DNA of 64,000 nt from positions 2,112,001 to 2,176,000 of the forward strand of contig BSYQ01000007.1 of NCBI GenBank assembly GCA_030272585.1, read 5' to 3'. The stretch is from Bryopsis sp. KO-2023 (Eukaryota > Chlorophyta > Ulvophyceae > Bryopsidales > Bryopsidaceae). Positions 47,034 to 56,389 of this stretch are shown one piece after another (position 1 is the stretch's first letter; each line of letters begins with the position of its first letter). The translations under genes were made by a program, and so were the position numbers. Under the pieces are notes generated by a model. The model was not told where the DNA came from, searched no databases, and was given only the letters and a program-made list of their open reading frames with translations.

Positions 47034-47333
47034 ATGGATCCACTACATGGTCGTAAACGTTTACATACAGACTTCTCGGCTTTTGGTAGTACTTCGCGCT
47101 CTTCCGTTTGCAAATTGGGGCTGACACAGAAAAAGGCACGAAAATCTCGACACCTCACCTTTGACGTGAGTGTGGAGAAACAACCCAAGTCGCTTTCGGT
47201 CGACACCAAGACCCTATACAGACTACGGGACGTTCTGGTGTTGTTTTCTCCCAGGCTTCTAGGGAAGTGGGTGGGCATAAACAAGGGGGTGTACCAGGTT
47301 CCCATTGCGTGCAGGGCGTGGAGGAAAGTGTGA
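47034..47333 (+). CDS. possible small protein (uncertain)
   Basis: A 99-residue frame with an ATG start (MDPLHGRKRLHTD) and TGA stop. Its C-terminal half (SVDTKTLYRLRDVLVLFSPR and onward) looks coding by composition, with many Lys, Arg, Val and Leu codons ending in G or C. I recognise no family, and an antisense frame of similar length overlaps it. It could be a lone small gene, the last exon of an unseen gene, or chance. Confidence 0.25.
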   Translation: MDPLHGRKRLHTDFSAFGSTSRSSVCKLGLTQKKARKSRHLTFDVSVEKQPKSLSVDTKTLYRLRDVLVLFSPRLLGKWVGINKGVYQVPIACRAWRKV

Positions 47334-47656
47334 AGAGACGATATTTAGGTATGGAAACCTTGGAAAGTGTTTTCTAAAGCTCCTGGGCGGTATTCTACGA
47401 CACTTACCTTGTCTCTCCACGTTTTTTTTGGGTTGAGCGGCTGCGGATATGCTTTTCGTTGGGCACAACTTTGTGTAAGTGTAACTTGCTTGAACGCCCA
47501 CACCGAAGCCAGGGCGATTCCATAGTTTCGACTGGCAATTTAATATCGAGCTGAAGACTCGGTTCGCTTCACAAAAGAAAAACAGCAGACAATTTGTTGG
47601 CGGGCGCAAGTCCATAGTTTTTTTCCCAGTGTGTTTCCACATTGTTTTTCACAGAT

Positions 47657-49503
47657 ATGGCGTTTCGGGTGGATTGGGAGGACGACGTGCTGTTCGCTCC
47701 CGACTTCATGGCATCTGACAATAGTACCTGGCCATACAACGTCACTGGTCCTGGTCTGGGCCCACAAATAAGCGGAGCGAGTTTTGGAAGCTCGCACACT
47801 TCAGAATTGGCAGACTTTGATCAGGCAACGGATGTTTTGGGCCACACAACTACGGGGCTACTGACGCCTCTCAGCTTGTTCGACCAGCTCGACGCATCTG
47901 CCTCCTGCATTCTCAGTCCTGGTACGCTTGGGTGTGTCTCTGTTTGTTTTATTTCGTGGACGTCAACGGTTCTGGTATCGATATCTCAAGACCTCTCTGT
48001 GCACCTGCATTTTTTTTTGCAGACGACCTTCAAACGTCTCGCCGCGGTCTTCGTAGTCTGTCCAGAAACTCACTGCAACACAGTTCTCTAAACACGAACC
48101 TGCGAAGTACAGGACTTGTTACCCATCTCACCGAACCGAACCCTGTGGGCTTTGACGTCAAGGTCTCCAGCGACGGCTTGTCGGGTGTTGGGGATGAGCA
48201 ACACGATCCAGGCTTCCCGGAGCTCGTTCCGAGACCGCGAGAGGAGAGTGTCAAGAAGGAGGCGATCCCCATCAAGTCTGGAGGTGGAAACCGCGGTCGG
48301 GGCAGTCGAGGTGCTCGTGGAAGAGGGCGACGCACAACCCGTCGCTATGACGACGATATTGATTCGGACCTTTCGCCAGAAGAACAAAAACGAATGCGCA
48401 GGTTCGTGTCGGACGTTTTAAGTCGTGTTGAACACGGCCAACCCAAATTGGATCCTGTCGCCTTCTGAACGAAGATGGATGTGTCGTGGTCGATCACTCG
48501 AGACAGAAGATCAAATAAGAAAACTGTTAAATGTGGGGATACCTCTTTGCAAGCAATGGACGTCAACATTCATACTGCGCAAAAGCAAAAGCGTACAAAA
48601 GCATCGATAATCCGCACACTGTCCCCCCCATCAAGGAATCAGCAATGCCCGGTCCATCCTGCAGAAAAAAATACCTATAATAAAAATACCTACACCTATG
48701 ATTCTTATCATGAAGGAGCTTTTGTGGAACCACGTAAATCACTTATCTTTGACTAGATTTTCTGCCTTTCATCAGAATGCTGTCCAACCGTGAGTCTGCC
48801 AGGCGATCCAGACGCCGAAAGCAAGCCCATGTCTCCGAGCTGGAGAAAGAAGTTGCTGACCTCACATCAGAGAACCATGAACTGTCCGTTCAATTTGAGT
48901 CAGTCGCAGAAAAGAACAAAAGGCTGGAGGATCGTGTGGCCAAACTCGTGCATGAGCTGAAAATCGCACATGCGCAACTCAAGATGCAGAACTTCTCGGG
49001 GGATTTGGGTTGCATGGTTGCAGGTAAAGAAACAAAGGTTGGCATTTTTTTCTACAGAGCATAGCCAAATATGTTCGATTATTATGAGTTCTGTATGACA
49101 TACATTTTGTGTTTCTCATTCTTGACGTTTTGTGACTCGCTGTGTTGCTGGTCAGATGGATGGAATGGACATTATATATATTATACATTATATTCAGTCT
49201 GACATATGAAAACATAGCGCCATATATCTATTTCCTTGTCTTACTTTTTTCAACTTGTACATCGACATCTCATCAAAAAACTTTACGAGAATTGCAAGAT
49301 GACCGGAAATATATTTTGGTCTGACAGAGGGTCTGAGCCCCTTAAACCTGGAAAGCTGGGATCTGGAGGATGCCTGGCACCCGGTGACTGGAGAAGAATC
49401 AATCAATGGGTGCACGGAGGGGATGTCAGGAAAGAATGACAGGCCGCTGTCCCTGGAAAGGATTTCATCATACGACCACATCCACAAGAAATTGTGTGTG
49501 TAG
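47657..49503 (+). CDS. plant-type bZIP transcription factor
   Basis: Four exons: 47657-47921, 48023-48401, 48776-49023, 49328-49503; phases 1, 2, 1; 355 residues. The DNA-binding basic region and zipper span the exon 2/3 junction: EEQKRMRR joined to MLSNRESARRSRRRKQAH, then SELEKEVADLTSENHELSVQ and further Leu heptads to about residue 280. The invariant N-x7-R is present (NRESARRSR). The wording RMLSNRESARRSRRRKQAH is that of plant group C/S bZIPs, which bind ACGT-core sites. The N-terminal half (MAFRVDWEDDVLF, Ser/Thr/Leu-rich) may be an activation region. An RG-rich stretch (GGGNRGRGSRGARGRGRR, ~178-195) precedes the acidic DDDIDSDLS. The short last exon adds a C-terminal tail with no known motif. 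Nuclear. Confidence 0.88.
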
Positions 49504-51199
49504 TCGCTTTTTGACGGTTCGAAAAAGAAAACCCCCAAAAAACAAAACAAAACAAAACTCCCCCGTTGAAAAAATTGACGCTTTTCGCACATGGTCGTTT
49601 CGGGACGCACAATAAATCATGAACAACGTAATTTTTCCACATTTAAAACAAAGAAGAGAAGAGGCAATTAACAAGTGTATTTTGAAAAGTGGGAATGCGT
49701 TGGGCTCTGAAGAAATTTCGGGGGTGGGGTGGGGGCGGGGGATTGGGGGGGGGGGGGGATACATAGAATGCATATAAAAACAAACAACAATCTGGTGACT
49801 GCTTTTCATCAAGCTCGATTAGTGTTAGAAATGTGACGTGACGAATGTTTAAATCCACTCCCTTTGGATGTTGGGATAAGAGGAGCTTGTTTCTTCACTT
49901 GCTTTCCCTTTTTTTTTTTTTTCATTTTGGCTTTTGTTGAGGGTTTTTTTTCGTTTTTCTTTTTGTTGCTTCAATCTTTTTTATATTTTTTTTTTTGTCT
50001 TTTTTTCGGGAGGGTGGAAAGTTTTTCCTTTATAGAGAGGAAGAAAGAAGAAGAAGAAGATTTGCTGAGGGTCAATATTGGGAAGTACAGACAATGAACG
50101 ACTGCATGACTGACTTTTTGACATGTGCAATCCGGTCCGTTCTCATTTCATTTGCCCGAGGAGCGGGATTTCCGATTTGCTTTTTTTTAGGTTTACAGGC
50201 TGTATAATATAACACTTGACAAAAACTTTCTATTTTAAGATTTTGATCGTTGGTTTCGTTGGGGGAAAAAGAGTTATAAAAAAAAAAAAAAAAAGAAACA
50301 AGAAAATACATATATACCTTAGGGCCAAAAGAAAAAGAAGAAGAAGAAGAACAAAAATGAAAAACGAGTGCCACAAGGCACCGACCGGTAATGACTGAAA
50401 AAAAAAAGAAAAGAAAGAATTGCCGGCATCCTGTCGGTAGTTTGTAAACTATACATTCGCACTGCGAAAGGATTTATCATTGATATCAAGGTTGCCTTTT
50501 TTTTTTGCCATGTGTTTTTTTTTTGAAAAACACACGTTTTTGAACCTTTGAATTTTGGACTTGTGATTTGGTACCATCTGTTGCTGGAGGGTTTTCGATA
50601 AGGGAGCGATTATCGTTTTTTTTGCCTCTCTTTCCCTTTCTGTGCTTTTTTTTTTTTTTTTTTCCGCCTCATTACTCTTTAGAGGTTGGTGTTTTCCAGA
50701 ACCGGGGTGGAAGTCGGGCTGAACTCGCTTTTTTTTTTTCTTTTTTTTTTTTTTCGTTCCTCATCGGAGAAGTTGATGCGAAAAAAAATGGGGGGATTTA
50801 TATATTGCGGTTTGTTTCCTTATTTGTGGTGGTAGAACCTTATTTTACGCAATGGTTTGTTTTTCTTATTGTGGGTGGTAGGACGCAGCAGCGGAGAAGG
50901 AATGTGTAGGAACGATTTCAGGAGGCAAAAAAAATAGAATGTTCAATGGTGTTGATTTATAGAGAGAGAGAGAATCATCTCTCCACAAATGTGTTTTCTT
51001 TGATGTTGACACCACCGCTTCAGTTGTGTGTGGTGGTGAAAAGTATCGGCTCCTACTATGTAACAAGAATGTTTGTTCAGGCCAGCTGGTGGGTGGGTAA
51101 TACTGCTTTCTTGTGTTTTTCTAGCAATTCGCCTTGATCGTGACGTATTTCCTCTGTCTGTTTTGGTTTTGGTCGTGGCTGTGACCGGTGTTTTTTTTT

Positions 51200-51608
51200 G
51201 TGGCCCATTGTGGCCCCCCAAAAAATTAGAATGGCAAATTCTGGGGCCACAAGAGAGCCCCAGAAAAAAACTGTTTCTTTACAACTGTTTTAATTCACGT
51301 GTTCCAACCGAAGTCCCTTCAAATACCACAACCCAGAGTCCTAACTGTACAAACGGCACAGCAACTACCCAACTGAATTTTTCTTTCCACACAAGATAAT
51401 TTTGGGGCCACAAAAGAGCCATATTCACCCAAAGTTTGCAAGGCCTGGGGGCACACCCAAGATATCAAAATCAACGATACTAAATAAATGTTGTAATAAC
51501 ACCAAGCCTTGCAATTTTTGTTTTTGAAGTTGGGGGGCCACAACCAGATGAGACGGCCAAATTTAGGACTGTTGTAAGTGCCTTCTACAGGGCCACTTTG
51601 GGGCCAGT
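51200..51608 (+). repeat. GGGGCCACA interspersed repeat, copy A
   Basis: This ~410-bp block begins GTGGCCCATTGTGGCCCCCC and ends GGGCCACTTTGGGGCC, so its ends are inversely related, as in a MITE. Internal segments (TTTTGGGGCCACAAAAG, CACCCAAAGTTTG, GAAGTTGGGGGGCCACA) recur in reverse orientation at 54892-55134. Boundaries are approximate and no target duplication was found. Confidence 0.5.
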
Positions 51609-51968
51609 GAAATTGAAAAAAAAACACTGGCTGTGATAATTTCAAGCCGTTTGAATTATGAGATGAAAAACTGAAATCACCAGGTGGATGTAGATTTGAA
51701 CTTGGGGTGTTGATGAGGAATATAAGTGTTAAAATTCAGTAGCAAATATTCTACCCCATCTGGGAGTATGCACAGATTTTCTACTTCATTCACACTCCTT
51801 TTCTAAAGTTGGTGGGTATTTGAATCAAGTATCATCTCAAAATGCTGGGAATTGAACATTGAAGAAGCGAAGTGAAGTCTTGGATTGTGCAGATAAAGAA
51901 GTGATAGTGATAAGTTTTTATCATTATTATTCAACTCCAGCTTTCAGCAGATCCATACTAATGCCACC

Positions 51969-52024
51969 ATCATGTCATGAGATTCAGAACTCAGCGATCA
52001 TGTCATGAGATTCAGAACTCAGCA
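51969..52024. repeat. 28-bp tandem duplication
   Basis: The 28-bp unit starting ATCATGTCATGAGATTCAG occupies 51969-51996 and 51997-52024, with one difference at the last base. Confidence 0.9.
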
Positions 52025-52294
52025 GCTGATTTTTTTTTTTGTTTTCCGTGGCACGTGCATGTCACAACACACACAAGGTCGCACATTGGAAAAATCCATC
52101 CCCGTCAAACTCCTAGTTACAAACACCACCACCCACAAAAATGAAAATCTTTCTTTTTCTTCTCTGCATGATATCTTCTTCTTCTTCTTCTCGGGCGCTA
52201 CATATCGTTACAATTGTATCACCAAAACTGCTGGGAAGCCATCACATCATGGCCTTGGTTTTTTTCTTCTTCTTTCTCCCCTTGATCTCTGTTT

Positions 52295-53949
52295 TTACCA
52301 TGGGATGGCCCTGAAGGTATCCTCCTTGCCCCCCAAGGCTTTCTTGGCTTCGGCAAACATAGGCCACAACGAAGCGAAGACGATGGCAACGGTGACCTCA
52401 TTTCCGACGGCGGAGGTGTAGACTGGTGACAAGAAGGCAACACACACACCCGCTCAGAGAAATACTAGCAACGGAATTATGAAGACTGAGCTCCCTCTTT
52501 CTCCCCCCCCCCTTCCCCCCCTTCTCGCTTTGTTTTAAGGGGTAACTCCATGATAGGGCTGGTCACAGCAATCGATGGAATGGCTGAAACGATGTATTCG
52601 GTAGAAGAACGGAGACAGTGAGAATACCATACCCCCCCCCCCCCCCCCTGTTTCCCTATATGCCTCCCCAAAGTTTTTTTTCTATGGAAATCTTTATGAA
52701 CGAAAACGAAAAATAAAACACTCCTTTCATTTTGCTTTTGCAGAGAACTCAAAGACTTTTTCACAACTGACCACCAACTCTTTACGGGTATTTCCTGGAA
52801 AAAACAAAATAATAAATTCGAAAAGCATTGTTCTCACTGTTGTTGTGGAGTGGGTCAGCGATGTGGTCCTTGAGGTTATCGATGGGGCCCTTGCCAGTCA
52901 CAAGGTATTGTGAGATAAACCCAACGGAAGCGACCATGGCCAGTCGGCCGTTCTTCAACTCCTTCAGCTTGTTCTCCTCGGACCTCATGTTCAGAGGATC
53001 GAAAGGCATGAAAGAGAGGACACCACACTAGAAACACACAAAATGCAAAACAGAGCAACTTTGAACAACCAGTTGATCACTTCAAGAAAGAAAGAAAAAC
53101 CAGCAATTGGCTGTATGCATCGAGTCTGTGGGTTTAGGTGTCCGTAACTTATTAGTCAACCAATTGCCTGCCCTGTAGGCATTTCCTGTCGACTAACTCA
53201 TCTCTGAAATTTGAGGTTGGTTTGGTGGGGTGAGGTGGGGTGCATCTGTGATTGCAGTTGGGAAAAGCATACCTCGCCGGTCTTCTTGAAACCTTCGTAT
53301 CGCTTGTACTCGAACACAGCGAAAATGGCGAGCTCGAGAGCGATCAAAACTCCAAGGGAGATTGGAACGTCGACCTGGAGCGGCAGCGACCCCACGCAAC
53401 AACTTCAGTTAAGCAACGACGACGACCGAACGAGCCCGGAGCAATAGATCCGCCTGACGAGTACGCACCTTGGCACCGGCTTCCCACCAGTTTGGCAGTC
53501 CAAAAACGTTCACGAAAGCACCTCCCATGACTCCGAGCATAGCGTAGCGTCCGTTCATCAACTCGGCCTCACGGAACCAAGCCAAGGAGTCGGGGTTGGC
53601 ACCGAGATCGAGAGGGTCGTACCCGTAGTCTCCAACTGCGACACAACCGAAGTTCGTTCCCGAGTTAAATTCAATAACCCCGACCGGCACGTATCGTTTC
53701 GTTCTTGATCCCACCCACTCAAGTAAGCACCGACGATAACACAGAACTCAAAATGCCCATCTTTTCCGTCCGTTCGTCAGACGTCGACTTGCACTCACGC
53801 ATGGTTCCGTCCAAGTGCTTGGGGGCGGACGCTCCGGGGTACCACATGGGCCTCTCGGCAGCCATGCGGGTGACATTGCGGACGGCCCTGGTCTTGGCTT
53901 GCCCGACAACGACGGGACGACCAACGAAGGAGGAGAGAGCGAACACCAT
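52295..53949 (-). CDS. photosystem I chlorophyll a/b-binding protein, LHCA type
   Basis: Five exons on the minus strand: 53949-53799, 53635-53469, 53374-53273, 53027-52838, 52422-52295; phases 1, 0, 0, 1; 245 residues. The N-terminal ~30 residues ([16 protein letters not shown], then [11 protein letters not shown]) are a plastid transit peptide. The mature protein starts [18 protein letters not shown], the typical LHCA opening, followed by [11 protein letters not shown], helix [13 protein letters not shown], helix C around [20 protein letters not shown], and helix [19 protein letters not shown] with [17 protein letters not shown]. It binds chlorophyll and carotenoids in the peripheral antenna of photosystem I. 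The last exon adds a C-terminal extension with a second hydrophobic segment ([20 protein letters not shown]). The LHCA number cannot be assigned by eye. Confidence 0.88.
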
Positions 53950-55605
53950 CGCTGCTGGGAATTCTCAATGGACAGGGGAACGATAGAGAAAAAACGGAAA
54001 CTCGGGCAACGCTGTGGTGGTGTGGAAGCGCGAGCCTGTGTCTATATCTTCCCCTGGTCTGGCGTGGAAGAAACTGGACTGAATGGCACGATCTGATCTG
54101 GCCGGGTAATGGAGTCAGTGTTTGCAGATCTTTCGCGCACTTTGTTGAAAGTAAAGTTTTGCTGGAAAAACGCGATTTGGGGGTGGGGGGCTGTGTTCTA
54201 CGCACTGCAGCATGGATAAGAGGCGGCTTTTATCGTTTTTACTGACACCTGAAAAAAAGAAAGGTTCTTCCTCTCCAAATTTTGCTTGGAATTGAGGTGG
54301 TGGGCTTTTCACCATTTCATTTTGAAAAACGTGGTCGGCCAAAGGAGGTTTAATAACTGAATATACAAGCCAATGGATAGCTTTGTTGAAAGTTGGTTTT
54401 CTTTTCCTCTCCTCGCTACGCTGAGTATCTTTGCATCGGGATTAAATTCTCTATTTACGATCCTTTAACAGGTGTTCATCACCTTCTATATTTTGTAGTA
54501 TCTTTTTGAGAGGAAGGAAAACAGGTTCAAAGATGCAAAGGAAAGTGGAAAGTCGAACATTGTGCTTGCAACTTTGCAGGAGTTTTGGTCGATAGAAAAA
54601 ACAGGGAGGGGGGGGGAACAGTGATTGACATTACGTTGCTTTCCAGAGTCGATTCAATTTCACACCCTTGGTCTTTCTTTAAAAAAGTTTGCCTTTGGAG
54701 TGGCTGGGTGCAGGTTCGAAGGCAAAACAAACGCAGCCCTTTGTCGATTCTGTTGAAAAAGACAAATTTCCCTTGAGACTTCCCAATCCTATTTTTCGGC
54801 AATGATGACTCCCAAACGCAGAAACCACCAGTGTACTATTTTACAATTTCACCGTCCGAAAAGTGGCTTTAAATTCGGCTATTTCATGTAGTTGTGGCCC
54901 TTCTGTTTCCCCAATTGGTCCGAAAAAATGAGAATGTGGCCCCAACTTCAATGATACAAATTACAAGGTTTGGAACACAAAATTTATTTATTTTTGTTGG
55001 TTGTGAGTTCCATGGAATCGTCGACTTTTTGTTTTGGTGTGGCCCAGTCCTACCAAACTTTGGGTAGGTGCCCAAAAAAACTTTTGTGGCACAAAGAACT
55101 GCCAGGCTAATTTTGGGGGGCCACAATGGGCTGGAAAAAAAACATACACACTGGATCTACGATGAAAAAAATGTCAGCGCACCCACGTTGACTCTTTTTT
55201 GCTGGAGGTGGTGATTCAAAAGATTTTAGGATCTTCATTGAGCAGATTTTTTGACCACCGACCAATTTTGACCCTTCTTCCAGTTTCGGAAAACTTTTGT
55301 GGCCTGTTTCCAGAAGGATTCGGTGGAAAAGTCGTGTCTGTCTCACCATGGGAATCAGTTTACACTTGAGTAGGCCGCTATGGCTGTACACCTGAGGCCT
55401 CCTCACCATGGGAGTTCCAGGGCTACATTTTTTACCAAGTTCCAGACTTATTGAACAGACTGCAAAAAACCCCAGAAAAACAGAAATCATTGGGGGGATG
55501 AACGCCATGGACTACTAAGCAATGATTGATATATGTATATATATATTGTATTTGAAACAAATATTATCCACAGTTTGCTTAAAAAATAGAATTCATCAGT
55601 ACCGA
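53950..55605. other. intergenic region upstream of LHCA gene
   Basis: It contains the LHCA promoter (unresolved), a reversed copy of the GGGGCCACA repeat (54892-55134), and single-copy sequence up to the edge of the first retrotransposon LTR near 55606. No gene is supported. An AT dinucleotide tract lies at about 55527-55548. Confidence 0.45.
54892..55134 (-). repeat. GGGGCCACA interspersed repeat, copy B (reverse orientation)
   Basis: Read on the minus strand it begins CCCATTGTGGCCCCCCAAAA and shares several blocks with 51200-51608, including GCCACAAAAG, CACC(T)ACCCAAAGTTTGG and TGAAGTTGGGGCCACA. It is shorter and diverged. Boundaries are approximate. Confidence 0.5.
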
Positions 55606-55820
55606 TGTTGTAGAGGGTCACGTTGTTGATGAGAGGGAGTGGTCGTGAGAGAGAGAGGTGGTCGGGGTCACAAGCTCTATCGAGCGTCAATGTCTTACAC
55701 AGGTCAAAATATGGTCCTCGATACAATCCCAATAGTGCCCTTTATCCTAACTCTATGTCGGACACCGAGAAAGTCAATCACGTGGCTCTAACTAGCCCGA
55801 TAATCAGTAACCCGACTACA
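55606..55820 (-). repeat. 3' LTR of the older Gypsy element
   Basis: About 215 bp on the minus strand, from TGTAGTCGGG directly after a polypurine tract to a CA end. The distal boundary is inferred from the TG...CA rule only, because the other LTR is outside the window. Confidence 0.5.
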
Positions 55821-56106
55821 ATCCCCTCCACCTCACCGACTAAACTCCAGTCAGGCGAGTGAGGTCACATCTATCAAAATCCAAAAGAGCAACTCAGGAT
55901 CGTATCCCAAAAATCAGTCCAAAGTCCGTCAAAGTCCGAATCCGAATCAATCCGAGAATAGAGAGAAAAACGTCCCACTATCCCGTTCTCTCAAGCGAGC
56001 CAATTCCAAAAGGCAAAGCTCAGCTCATTTCATTCTAGCCCACTCGAGTTCGAATCCAGCCCAAGTCAATTCAATAAACAGTCAATCAATCAATGTCTCA
56101 CTGACT
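55606..56106 (-). mobile_element. older Ty3/Gypsy element, left part (3' LTR and 3' UTR)
   Basis: Read on the minus strand this is the 3' end of a Gypsy element: UTR (56106-55833), polypurine tract GGTGGAGGGGAT (55832-55821), then an LTR starting TGTAGTCGGG at 55820 and ending ...ACAACA near 55606. The polypurine tract and first nine LTR bases equal those of the younger element, but the LTR bodies differ. The element is split by the younger insertion and continues at 63530. Confidence 0.65.
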
Positions 56107-56111
56107 CCCAG
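56107..56111. repeat. target-site duplication CCCAG, left copy
   Basis: CCCAG directly precedes the 5' LTR and is repeated directly after the 3' LTR (63525-63529). Five bases is the normal Ty3/Gypsy target duplication length. Confidence 0.9.
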
Positions 56112-56295
56112 TGTAGTCGGACTGGAAGACTTAGGTGTATGACCGACTAGGCGAACCCGGATGTGGGTTATATATTTACTGGAACCGTGTTTTTTGAGAG
56201 ACCGATTTTGACTTGGACAACAACGTTGTAAGAGAACTTGACCTCCACTCACTGACTCACACCACCAAACCTCGCACCCAGAACGACCCGTCACA
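56112..56295 (+). repeat. 5' LTR (184 bp)
   Basis: It starts TGTAGTCGGACTGG and ends CGACCCGTCACA. It is identical to the 3' LTR by direct comparison. It should hold the element's promoter; GGGTTATATATTTACTGG at about 56165-56182 is a TATA-like candidate. Confidence 0.93.
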
Positions 56296-56296
56296 A

Positions 56297-56311
56297 TGGT
56301 TTCGGAGCAGG
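56297..56311 (+). other. primer-binding site, initiator-Met-like
   Basis: TGGTTTCGGAGCAGG starts one base after the 5' LTR. It differs at two of twelve positions from TGGTATCAGAGC, the plant initiator-tRNA-Met primer site used by many Gypsy and Copia elements. The primer tRNA is thus probably initiator Met or a close relative. Confidence 0.65.
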
Positions 56312-56389
56312 CACCTCATACGAGGTAGCGATCACTGGGAAGGAAACGGGTCGAGGGGCACGTCAAAGTCTTTCCTCGGAACAGGAACT

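Larger units (their letters stand above)
45872..47656. other. 1.8-kb intergenic region
   Basis: It lies between eIF2B beta and the bZIP gene, both on the plus strand. It contains an imperfect tandem duplication (46151-46263), a short duplicated GCTGGGTGAACGCA (near 46627 and 46668), and one plausible small plus-strand frame (47034-47333). The last part is probably the bZIP leader, which may contain an intron ending TTTTTCACAG at 47654. Confidence 0.45.
49504..52294. other. 2.8-kb convergent 3' region
   Basis: It lies between the stops of the bZIP (+) and LHCA (-) genes. The first 1.4 kb are rich in T, A and G runs (G12 near 49745, A17 near 50278). From 51200 to 51608 lies a diverged copy of a GGGGCCACA-bearing interspersed repeat, and 51969-52024 is a 28-bp tandem duplication. 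No gene is supported. Confidence 0.5.

Noticed and set aside
46431..47139. Minus-strand frames between eIF2B beta and the bZIP gene
   Set aside because: Three overlapping frames could not be joined by consistent splice sites and showed no family motif.
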